The notes below the pieces were generated by a model. The model had not been told where the DNA came from and searched no databases. It was given only the letters and a program-made list of their open reading frames with translations. From Bagarius yarrelli (lineage: Eukaryota > Chordata > Actinopteri > Siluriformes > Sisoridae), in contig VCAZ01000008.1 of assembly GCA_005784505.1 (NCBI GenBank), positions 3,207,763 to 3,271,762 of the forward strand: 64,000 nt of DNA, written 5' to 3'. A program made the position numbers and the translations under genes. The number at the start of each line of letters is the position of its first letter. Positions within the stretch are counted from its first letter, which is position 1. This document shows positions 48,528 to 60,800 of this stretch, in pieces.

Positions 48528-48546
48528 GACCGCTAGGGGGCTGCAG
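48528..48546 (+). promoter_or_regulatory. CTCF-like motif between convergent genes
   Basis: GACCGCTAGGGGGCTGCAG resembles the CTCF core (CC-N-CTAGGGGGC). Its position between two convergent genes would suit an insulator, but no occupancy evidence exists here. Confidence 0.3.
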
Positions 48547-49324
48547 TCATCTCATCATCAACATGTCAGGAGTCATTTTTAATTTTTATTCTTATTAATC
48601 AGAATATGTAGATTATTTTTAATTATGCACACCTTTTAATTGTTATTGTTTCTATGGTGACAGTAAATTACAGTGTAGAAACCAAATCTGAACATGGTTA
48701 ATGCTTTTTATTTGTAGATATTTGTTGGAGTCTACAGTGTAAATGCTCTGTTACAGGTAACATGGTAAAGTTTTCTGATAGATACATGATTCTGATCTGA
48801 TTAAAAGATTATTTAAAGCTCCTTTGACATTAAAGTGACTATAGGACCTAGCAGCCAGTTTACAACATCAATTATTGTCGTGAAAAAAACTGCAATCATT
48901 AGAAATTTGTTCTAATATAAGAGAGAAAATAAATAAAACACTTCCACTTACATGCGCTGGGATGATAAGAGCATCACAGTATCTGGTTGCTTATTGTCAT
49001 TCGAGAAAATCGTGCTTTATTGTTTTTTTATAGTTAGTTTGTAATTAATTATATATTTAAGTGAACCTAAACATCTGTATGTTGCTATGGAAACAGATCA
49101 CACACTGTAAACATGTTAGTGTGAGATTTGCTCTTGTGACATTATTTTCAACATCAGCATCCCACGACACACGACAGGAATATTTTAGTGAATGAGAAGA
49201 GCATTGGGAAAGGCGAGCTCTGATCTTACCATGCGGACCGGAGGAAAGGTTGTGGGTTCAAAAACCAAGTCAAGACAATAATATGACGTCTTGAAAAGTT
49301 GATTAAAAATGAACGGTGATGTGT

Positions 49325-49440
49325 AGAATGTTAGTAGCTCAGGGAAGGGTTGTGGGTTTAATTCCCAGCACCACTGGATAAATGAGATATGCAAGTCACC
49401 CTGGATAGGAACATCTGCCAAATAGCATACATGCAAAACA
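49325..49440 (+). repeat. tRNA-derived SINE fragment
   Basis: GGTTGTGGGTTTAATTCCCAG and CACCACTGG (head) are followed by AAGTCACCCTGGATAGGAAC and ATCTGCCAAAT (tail). The central body is deleted. Confidence 0.65.
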
Positions 49441-49692
49441 CTGGGCATATATTAGTTTTCCTTTGCAACATCATTGTTAAATACAACTTACATTTTTTTT
49501 AGTCTGTCAAACCAAAAATTATAATGTTACATCGTCAAGTCAGTGTGAAAATGTTATGCAATTCAAAAAAAAAATTAAACCAAGAAAACACCAAAATGGC
49601 GTCTGATTAGTCACTTACAGTCCGTCACTGCTGATGCTGTTAGCATTAACGTAGGAAAAGCGTTAAAAAAAACAAAACAAAAAAAAACTTGT

Positions 49693-49864
49693 GATGTTGG
49701 ACTGGTGAGCAGAAGGTTTTGGGTTCAAGTCCAAGCACCACCAAACTGCCACTGCTGTAAGGCCCTTTACCCTCAACTGCTCAGTTAGATAAGAAAAAAT
49801 AAAATGTGATGATGTAATTCACTCTGGATAAGCAAATCTGCTAAATGCTGTAAATGTAAATAAC
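49693..49864 (+). repeat. tRNA-derived SINE
   Basis: Head part (GTTGGACTGGTGAGCAGAAG, then TTGGGTTCAAGTCC as the B box), body (AAGGCCCTTTACCCTCAACT) and tail (TCTGCTAAATGCTGTAAATG) are in order. Confidence 0.7.
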
Positions 49865-50353
49865 CTTTTTTGGTAAACTGCTGCGGTGTATTAGAACTGC
49901 GGGTAAAGAGTCGTGTAGCGGTGGGAGCCTGTAATCACACACACACACACACACCCACACATACACACACACACAGTTTACAAAACCAGAGATAAAGATA
50001 TTTGCTTTTCTTTCTCATTTGCTGCAGTTTAGTTCTAACACCAACTTCAAATATATAAAAATGCAATTTGGAGGTTTCAGGTATCTCTGATGATCCACAC
50101 GTCCTTTAATGGAAACGCTTGGATTTCCTGGTCGGATGCGGTCGTCCTCTCGTTGCACTGATTAAGATCTCGATCCCTCGTTATTGCTACTTATTAATGG
50201 CACAAACAAGAAACAGAACCATTTCCCCAGACTCACTACTGACATCTTTTTAATACAAAACGAGCAGATGTTTAGAGAACACAGAAAACCACACCATGTA
50301 AAGATGGATTGTTAAATGTGACGGTTAAAAAAAATGAGTACAAAATTACACTC

Positions 50354-50386
<33 letters not shown>

Positions 50387-51894
50387 ATAATCCACATGTA
50401 ACCATTGTGAAGTGATACAGGGGGTTTGACATGCATTAAAAGGAACATCCTTCAGATACAATTAGTGCTTCTATATCATATACAGGCAAATTGAAACAAA
50501 ACCGTGGACCGCATTCTCAGAATGCTGAGCAAATAGCATGTACTTGCTTATTAACGCTTCACAGAAACATCCTGCTTTTCGCCAACACAGACTGACTCGA
50601 GAAAAAAAAAAAGAAGCCCAGCGCATCCGCCAGCCAGTGTCCCATCTAGTGCTTCTTTGGAGCAAAACGACTGTACACACTAACACACACACACACACAC
50701 ACACACACGCACCAACATGCCTGCTCTTGACTGGACCTCGCTGCTGTTATCAGTGCCTTTCACCGCCGAGCTGCTTGATTGAGCACCGAAAGTTAGACAT
50801 TAATGAATGTTTGATAAGTTGAACTGATCTACGGGACAATGATTAGTCCAATAATCTAATCTATAGCGTCCTCCAGATGGGAAACTAGTGACACGGTGAT
50901 GAGGAAGTGTTTTTGTGGACACTTCCTTAACATATGTAATGTCGATGGAATGTCAGCTTTAAAACGAGCATGTGATTATTGTGACTGCACGCACTTTCTG
51001 TTAAACTAGTATGTCTTTTTTGGTGACGTTCAGCTGCACTGTTCTAGAACACACACACACACACACCACTGCTTTATGCCCCAAGCCCTCCACCAGCCAG
51101 GCTGATTAATACTAACACCCCGAGTGTGTGACCCCATGACTGCAGGACTGATCCTGTTGAACATCAGTGCAGTGCAGTGCGTCTGTGAGACAGCAGTCAC
51201 ACACCATCGTGAAGAGTGAAGAAAAGCTATACATGAATATACATCTGGATACACAGCTGAAGGAGATGGACTATTATGCGACGGTCAAGCTGAAATTCAA
51301 CGTTAATTTCTCTGGTCAGTCTGATCAACTCTTCGTTTGCTGAAAAGTCACGTGTATATTAAAAAAAACCAACAAAAACGAATTAAACATCACCGAAATG
51401 CTCTTCTATCTATGATGTTAGAGAGTAACTGAGAAACCAGAGGAACACCAACATTTACAGTAAAAGATCAAGAAGTTCTTTTAGATGAAATGTGTTCAAC
51501 ACATACTGTACCATATTGTGCATACATAAGAGTACGAGTTTCACACAGACGCAGAATTCAGTCCAGGCATTAATAGTGTATTTTGTCCCCTGGCATGTGG
51601 GGATGCAGCTTTAATAAATGGTAAAAGTCTCTAATGTGTCCACACACACACACACACACTTCTGATGAATCGACTCTCATGCCGACTGGGTCCCTCTTCA
51701 TGCTGAGGATTTTCTTGCTACGATCAAACAAAAATCAAGCAGGCAAAACAATATTTGTAATAAACCTGGGACAGAGAGAATGTCCTCCTGCTGAATGTAT
51801 GAAAGCGAAAGCCGTGGGTTGCTAGGTAACGGGATGTAGACGTGGATGTGTGGTGCTGTAGGGGTTTGGTGTTACTGACGTTGCATGCTGGATT

Positions 51895-54800
51895 TCAGAT
51901 GGATTTGGACGAGTCCTGCTTGCTGATAAGGACTTCCAGCAGGCGCAGTTTGGCTTTGATGCGTTTATACTCCTTGTACTCGTCCAACATGGGCACGCGG
52001 TCCTCCTTCTGTACGTTCCTATTGAAACACCAGTGACTCGGTCAGTGAGACAGTCAGAACACTGCAGCACTGCACTTTTCCAACAGCTGTATTAGAGCTC
52101 AGAGCCCAGATGTTCTTATAAGCATTTCTGTGTGTGTGTCAGTTTAGTCACATGACTTGTCTGTATCTTACCTTCCATTTTGCTTGTAGAACTCTTCCTC
52201 AAACTCACGAATGGTCCTCCTCAGCTTCTTCTTCTCTGCTCTGGCTTTCCACAGCTGCTCTAGGAGCTCAGGCCTGTAAGGATGCAGGAGATTTACTGTT
52301 TCATTATTACAATTATTTCATTTCATTCAGCATAAATTTCATGAGATGTTCCAGTGGTTAAGGTGTTGGTCTTCTGATCATTGCTGGGCCTCCGAGCAAG
52401 GCCCTTAACCCTCTTAAATAGAGATAAATGTCAGTTGTCTAGATGAGGGTGTCTGAGGAATGTAAATGTTCCAAGAGTTTTAGTATTTAGTATAACAGCA
52501 CCGTTTTGTGGTTTCTATCACTCCCCTGCTTAACCGAAGCAGTTAATACACTTACTACAGGCTGTCAGTGCTTTACCCAGCTGTGGGCTAAATATTACTT
52601 AAGTACAACTAAAATGACTAAAGTAAAACTAAAAATATTATTTGAATAAGTTGAATGTATAGAAATAATCATCTCTCTCTTGATATCAGGTGAGAGGGTT
52701 GCCTCAAACTGAGAATTACAGCATGTAAAGACAAACACACACTTAAGGTAAACCCAAGACTCATCAGCTAAAAAAACTGACAGGCTGCCCCATATTAAAT
52801 CACACCTACATGGAGGAGGCGTTAGAGCTGGACAGGCGCAGGTCAAGGTTTAACTTGCCCGAGCTTTCTCCTATCATAGGCCTCAGGATGCTGTCGGGTG
52901 AAGGCTGTTGGGGGCTGGGTTGAGCTGCCGGGTCCAAAGCGATGATGACCTGTGACCCCTCGCTCTGCATTTCTCCACTTTCCTGCTCGTCCTCTTCCTC
53001 CGCTTCCTCTTTGATCTCTTCACAGAAGTGGGCGGTCTCACCCTCGATGATGGGCTGCAGAGTCTGATTGCGTCTCTTGCTGGAAGGCGAAGCCTGGAAG
53101 AGGGAACAGAGGAAAAAAAGAAAGGGAAAAAGATGAAGGAAAGCAGGACAGGACAAGAAAGAAAGAGGGGGTTGAGGAAGGAGGAGAAGAAGAAATAAGG
53201 CAAGAACAATTTAAATCACCCACGGTACTAAAACAAAACTGGCATAAACTTGAACTTTTATTTCTTTTATTAACTTTTACCCACTCTCTTGCCATGTTTC
53301 TATTAGCCTGTGCATCAGAAACAAATGTAATGGAAATAGAACATTTTAAAGAAAAAATATCTGCATAAAAGGGTTAATGCGAGTAAATGCATTTGCCAAA
53401 TAAATTCTGATGCAGTAAATATAAAACTGACATAACTAATCACCTGTTTCTGTTCTATTATATTTGCCTTTTAAATTTATCATATTTATTATTTTGGGGG
53501 GGTGGTAGCACAGTGGTTAAGGCGTTGGACTGCTAACTGGAAAAATGAGGTTCGATTCCCAGCACCACCAAGTTGCCACAGCTGGACCCCAGCATTGGGT
53601 GTCTGCCAAATGCTAGAAATGTAAATATATAACGTAATATAATATAATATAAAAATGTAAATGTATTTACTGTTGGTTATTAGGTTATTAAAAAGCACCT
53701 CATTCGCATATTATATATATATATCCTGAAACTATATCTAAAATTTAAATATAATGTGACACCATATTCCCAGTGATTTTTGTGTGTGTTAGTATGTGTG
53801 TATAAAGAAAAAAGTTCTTACAATAATTGGCGTGATGCTGACACGGGTAAGCATCTGTTTCACCAGCCGGTAGCGGTCATACAGGGGTTTGACAATCAAG
53901 CGTTCTTCACGAGTGACCTAAAATATATACATGGATCAGCAGTGGCCTGAAGAGCATTCTTTTTTTAAACATATTTTTTATGTACGCATAGCTAAAAATG
54001 TACGTGGGCATAAATTTCATGACTTACAGGGCGACCATGTAGTCCCTCATAATACAGTAAGTTCTTTTGCAGCAGAGTCTTCTCACAAGCGAGCTGCTCC
54101 TTTGTCATTTTCTGTCCAAAAAACAAATATGTATTAAAGTCCTGCATTATAGATCCTTCATCCTGCTATAATAATGTCCTCATTTTCACTGTATAACTAA
54201 AACGGGTGGCATAAAGGAGTTTTAAGCTACTACATGGAACCGCTATAGTGTACTGACTCTGATGTCCTCAGGCCAGTCGTCCTCCTCTCTCTTGGTTCTT
54301 AGATGTTGCTCAATAAGCTGCAGCGTTTCTTCACGAGTAGGTCGGCAGCCCCGTCCCTCACCATCTCTCTCGATGAGGCCCTCAGGAGTCGAGTGTTCCA
54401 AAGTGGAGCCAAAACTCTTAGGCAGTGTGTTGCTGCGTGGGCGTGTCTGTGGGGTCAACTCACTCTCTGTCTTGTGTTTGGCATCTGTAAAATATACAAG
54501 CACAGACACACACAGACCGAAAAATAAATAAAGAAAATGTTAGAGCTTATATTTGAACTATAATAAAGGCTTCCAAAAAATAAGCAGAAGGGGTTTTTTA
54601 GGATTTAGGATCAGCTCAGATAGATGTAATGTTTAAAGTTTGCTTCTTTGCTTGAACTGAGACTAATACGGGATAAAACAGGACCCCCCCCCCCCCCCAC
54701 ACACACAAATAAATATCTTTGCTGAAAAGATTAGTAAGATAGATATCATTTATCTAGCTTCAGTGCAACAATAAAGAAGCAAAGCTGCAAAATAAACATG

Positions 54801-57800
54801 TCTTGGATGATCAAATACATTGGGAAAAGAAAAAATGGTGCAAATTCATTTGTTTTTGTTTTTTTATTTTGTCCACACAAAGAAGAATATGTTATTAAAC
54901 CCCAGGTCTTCTTTAGGAAAATATATAAAACAGAAGGTCAGCACAGAGGGAACAGGCTGCCTATAAACTACCAGTGAGGCACAGTGACATCACCCACACC
55001 CTTTAAAAAAAAAATGACAACAAAAACACAAAAAACAAAGTGGGCTAAAAACCCGACATATGGCTGAGAGTTCACCCGTAGGGGAACGGCCACAGTCAGA
55101 CAAAACCAATGAAAGAGGACAGGAGAGAGGACCACAAAATAGCTTGTATTTCTACTTACTGCTGCTTGAAAGTACTTACAGAAGTGGGATGTCTGTCTAG
55201 AGACAGTGAGGGGGCGTGACTGTGTAAAATAGGGTGTGGTCAAAGCAGAGTGGCGTCTGTGCAAGTGAAGCACTGCCTGGTGCCTCAGGGAAGCTTTGGG
55301 TAAGAGGTGCTGTCGTCCTGCTGATCAGGTCATCCAGGAAAGTTAAGTTAAAGAGAGAGAGAAACTTATTCGGCAGTGCACCTCTGATGGGGCGTTACAT
55401 GGTAATGGAGAATGAAAAGGGTGGCGGCCAATTAGAATCGACCAACATGTGAGAGTGGGTGGGGGGTACCGTGTGACATGGAGCAGTGATGGGGAGACCA
55501 CTCTATTTTGAGGGTCACACTGTCCATCACTTGGCTAATGTTAATCACTGAGGACCAACGCAAGACCCAGGCACCCCCGCTAGTCACACGCTCAGGGCTT
55601 ACCTTTAAGCTGTTTACGAATTTTGGTGAGGTCAGTCATCCACTTTAGGACTTTGGGATTAGCTGCCTTGTCAGCATGAGATGGCTGAAAATGCAAGACA
55701 TAAATAAAATGTAAATGATATCAGAAGGGGCAACATTATAAAGATAACTATGTACTACTGCATGTGTGGTGTATGATAAAACAAAAACATTTTGACCTAA
55801 AACTGTAGTCAAACAAATATTTAGGCAAATAAAAAAAATACATTTTATGAAAAAGTATATAGAATTCTCTTTTATTAAAAAGGTTTATAGGTTTATAGTT
55901 TAACCATAGTGAGCAAACGTGTATTTTCATAGATACTTTTTTAACGTTTTTATGTAAAAAAACCCCCACATTTTCCTCTTGAGTAGATTTGTTAAATTTA
56001 TTTGCTCATAATTTCAGCCAAAACCCCATACAGCTATCCAGATAAAGAATTAGCTGTAAAATGAAAAAAAGTGTTTTAAGTAGCAGTGCCAACCATGTAG
56101 TTCTTGTCTTTTTCAAACTGTTCTTCAAACTGCTTGATCTTTTTCTTGAGGTTCTGGAGTTTCTTGGTGAGCTGCTGACAGACACCGTCTCCCTTTGCAC
56201 TCTCCTTAGAGCTAAAAGAGGCCCGGCGAGGTCTAGAAAATAATGGGAAAAAAAAAAAAAAATCAGATAAACCGGAATGCTGGAATACTAAACTCATGTG
56301 TTTTCAATCCTAAAGTTATCAGAGTAAAGAGGACAGTCCATAAATCTCCTCACCTTCCACAAGATAGTGCTTTATTTAAGGGTGTGGCATTAGAGTCCTG
56401 CTGCAGGAAGCGTTGACTGTGACCAAAGTCCAGAAAGTGGCGCGCTAGTAACGGCTGCGCATCTTCCCCTAGAGGCAACGGCATCATGCGGCCTGCCAGT
56501 GGGGACAACTGTGCCTCTCCAGACTCGCTCTCCTCCTGCCATGACATGAATACTGGAACGGGATCTACAACATATACATGCAGGGTCACCGAAAATAAAA
56601 GAGCAATCTTACAATTACAAAAGACTCAGTTTGGCAATAAATATAAACAAACAAAACCCTTGAGGATTTAGGGAACTGCCGCAGGGCCATCCTGAAGCGT
56701 TTAGAAAGGGATGAGGCTGGCACAGCACACAGACGACCAAAGAAATCAACAGGAAAACAGATGACGCTCCGACTGAGCTGGAGATGATCAATGACAGAGA
56801 CAGGGAGGCTGAAGAGGGCTTCAAAACCAGGGCATATTCACACTTCACCCAACACTGACTTTTAACTCCTTCAGGCGAAGGACTGTCACTTTTGCACGTT
56901 TGTTTTAAACAGACAGATTTTCTTTTTTCCCTGGGGATTAAATGTGTAACATTACGTCATTCCTGATATCTAGGAAACTTTTACAATGACTGCATTTACA
57001 CTGCATGCATCAAATGACCTAATTCTGATTTTTATCTCCAATGTGGCACAGATGGAATATGACCCACAATCGTTGTAAGCAGAACAAAAAGCACATGGAT
57101 TTTGATATTTTCGAATTGGTTTTAAACGTCATTTATATGTGGAAATAAATAAAATATAAATCGATACGTGCATTAACATTATCCATGTTTTCACATGTCA
57201 ATGCGAGTCGTATGTCACTGAATAAGCGACAGTGGTGCATGACAGGGACTCCGGTGGACACCAACAGCGACCTATATGGTGATCAATGCTACATTTGCCC
57301 AGGCTGCAACAAGGGCTCTACTCTTTTCTGTAAGCATTGTTTTGCTTTAAATATGTTACCAAAAGCAAAATACTAAATACTTGGTAAATACAATGATTAT
57401 TGCACCATTTTCATCTTCTTTTCTGCTCAGTAGTCTGTCTTTTGTTGCTTTGTTGCGCACAGTGTAAATGCAGATATCGGATACGGGTCAGTTTTGAAAG
57501 AAGATCAGGGCTCACAAAATCGCTAGCTCGACATCCCGGGGTCATTGTGTCTTCCAGTTGGGCTACCAAATTGCATCCCCGGTCGTCACTATGGTGTATA
57601 GGAAGTACTGATTTTACACAATATTTGTTAGTGACTATCCAGGTCACCAATTCCTCTAAAATCCTAATCATAAACATCCACACGTGACAATAGAAACCTC
57701 GCACAGCAAGCTTAAACATGTCATAGAGATACACGCATGTGCAGTGGAGAGATGGCAAAAATCACTGGCATCTGGAATAATGTTAAGTTAGAAGGACTTT

Positions 57801-60800
57801 CATAATTTGAGAAAATTTGTGAGCCCTGAAGATGTAAGCAGGCCATCAAAAAATTAGATAAAGTCACAAAATTGGGCATCAAGATCTGCAGTGTAAATGC
57901 AGCCAGAATGATTAAAACCAGGCAAATACACGTTATGTTATAATAAAGCTTCACTTTAGCTTATTAACAAAATCACAGTCTTTGAGCTGTGACCATACAG
58001 ATATTAAATACTGCAAAAATTCATCTAATCCATCAGCATCTACTTTTTAATTCGTTTTTTTGTCAATACTTTTCTATAATTAAAAGAAAAAGTTATCATA
58101 TTATTCACCACCAGTTCTCAGTAGTGGATTAAATTCAGACAAAAGTACAACATCTTGCATGCAAGATTTGCATAAAAAGCATGTGAACGTGTGAAAATGC
58201 CCTTTAAAAGCACCCAAAACAAGTCATCAACAGGAACAATGTAAGAAAGCTCAGTGCCACCAGATCAGCTGCAATACAAGTCTTCAATACTGCTGAGTAG
58301 CATCGGAAGCAGCGAAGCATGCTAACAGGATTACTCTGGCCTGCGGGTCTAAAGCGAGATTCCATCCCCTACAGCCAAAGAGGCCCAGAGTGTCTCTGAA
58401 TTACAAGAATATAATAGAGCAGCTCACTGCTATGGAAACTCAGCTGTTCCGTTCAACACTTTCCATGTCCAAGACCAGCAATTCATTAGGGGAAAACTTT
58501 TTTCAGAGGCTGAACAAGACCAGCGGGAGACAGGCATACTAATAAGGTGTAAGGGGAGTGGAGGGACACTAGTCAGTCTCAATCTCAAAGGAGTGTTTAG
58601 CAAAGATGCTCATTATATAGACGAACACAACAGCGGCCATCAAGCAAACACTTACCATGCCCTTCTCTCTGCAGGTGCATACATGTGAAGTCTATGAGGG
58701 GGAAAGTGTTGGGGCATGAAGCTGACAAAAGTAAAGGATGGAGGAGACAGAGGGAGAGAAAATAAGAGGGACAGATAGCAAAAAAGATGGTGGTGAGTTT
58801 TGTGTTGGCACCAATGACCACTTGATCTTATAATGATTTGGAGTAATGGCTGAGAAGAAAATGAGTCATGACTAGTAAGTTATTAAATGTCAGTAGGTGC
58901 AAACTGCCCTTGAGCAAACAAAATGCTGGGATTTTTGAGGGCAGTTAATAACTGATCCATTGCAAATTGGTTTCTTCTATAAATCTTATATTAACAGTTG
59001 ATTTATTAAATATATACCCACCTATACGTTATTTATTACAGACAAAGGTAGGGTTGAGTATTAGCAAAGGGCCTCACTATACGATACAAATCGCAATACA
59101 TATCGCAAAAAAAATAGTTTTCCACCAGGCTTTTTCTGAGACAATAACTGTATGTGCCAGTGACAAATACAGAAGTAAAGGAGGAAGTCGACTGAGATCT
59201 GAGGGTTATAATGAAATACATAACATAAAACCTAAATCAGTCTAAAACATAATTGAAATATACTTATAATTAAAATATCGATACACTATCGTGGAAAAAT
59301 ATATTGCGATATTTAGCCGTATCCATTTTTTGCACAGCCCACACAGCAGGCACACAGCTCCAAACAGCAATTTTTACAGATTAAAAATAATCAGCTGGTG
59401 TAAAATAGGACTTAAGAAAGGACGCATAAGCAAAACAATTAGATTTACCTTCCCGCTCTGCGTCATGGGTTAAGGAGTGGGATTGCAATTGATGGGCCAC
59501 CAAATTAGGCTGCTTTTTTCTTTCTTTGTTGGCATTCAGATCACAGATTTCTGCAGCAGACTCCTGGAAAAAGGAAGGAAGGAAAAAAAGATTGCATCAG
59601 GATCGCTTTAGGGTCAAGAGTAAGCGTTGGTGTTAGTCTAAATTCTGGAAGTATACTCACACAAGTGGCATCATCATTCTGCTCCATGTGCTCACACTCA
59701 GGGTACATTTGTACTCTGTGTGAAAAAAATAAATAAACAAAGAAATGTATTAAATGTTGTAGTCATAAGAAAATCTTGAAATTTTGGCCAAATATGTTGA
59801 TATACTGTAATTTAAGGTATATGAGATTCGGACAGATGACTTAAATTATCTAAAATAAGAGACAAATAGACAAACATCACAGGCTTTATACATGTGCAAA
59901 GAGGCCTGGAATGCGGAGTCTAGGGTATGCATGTCTGTGCAAATTCTGTTGTTTAAAATTTAAGGCAGAGTAACCTTAATTTCACTGCAGTAAAAATCTA
60001 ATTAATATTGTACAGTTCAGCATCAAATATCAGAATCATACATTTTGTAGGTAAAGGCGTTTTTCTTTTTTCTCTCTTTCACTTTAAAACTTACCTTGGA
60101 GTTGCATTAATATTGTTCTCAGCATCTATGAGAGCCTCGGTGTCTAGGTCCATTCTCAGATTTTCATCTGGCACAAGGACACCAGTCTGGGAAGCTTGAA
60201 ATACCTGGAGAAATAAAAAAAAAAAAAAATTTGCTTTATGTATAAACACAATGTACTTTTTTTAATCAACAACAAGAACAAGATTGTAATGCTTAGTTAG
60301 CTAAAAGAGTACACAAACCTCACAAAACTTTTTAAGCGCTTTAACACAAGGCCAGAACAAAAGTCCTGAACACCTCAAGGTTAACTAGTGATAAGGCAAA
60401 GGGCTTGATAGAATTTATCTATGTACGTGTGTTCAGCAAGAGGAAGGCCACCGGTTTGATTTGTATAAAACAGAAGAAGTGCTGATTGTGGCCTGCTGAG
60501 AACATTAAACACTTTGTTTGTTTTGAATACTGGAGGACAGAATGCAGAACAACCTTGTGGTGTACAAGAAGTCAAAACTTCCTGAAAACTGGAAATATGC
60601 TTTGTACTGTTAATACTCGGTTCTTCTTGCACAGATTTGAATGCCCGAGTATAGTGGTACATAAACACACAATAATGCTGGCAAACCTCTTCATTTTCTG
60701 CATCCTGGTCGAGGTCTGTAGGATCAGACAATCCAGCATTAGTTATCTCCTCTTCTCCATGCTCTTCTTCAGTCTTTTTACTTGTACAGTCCCTGTTGGA

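Larger units (their letters stand above)
46126..51600. other. Intergenic region between convergent klhl3 and fam13b
   Basis: No supported gene. It holds SINE copies at 49,325-49,440 and 49,693-49,864, a CA microsatellite at about 49,937-49,976, a 27-bp A run at 50,359-50,385, another CA run at about 50,684-50,708, and a CTCF-like site near 48,530. Confidence 0.5.

Noticed and set aside
53501..53570. Functional tRNA-Ser gene
   Set aside because: Good A/B-box-like sequence, but the acceptor and other stems do not pair and it is fused to a SINE body and tail shared by many copies.
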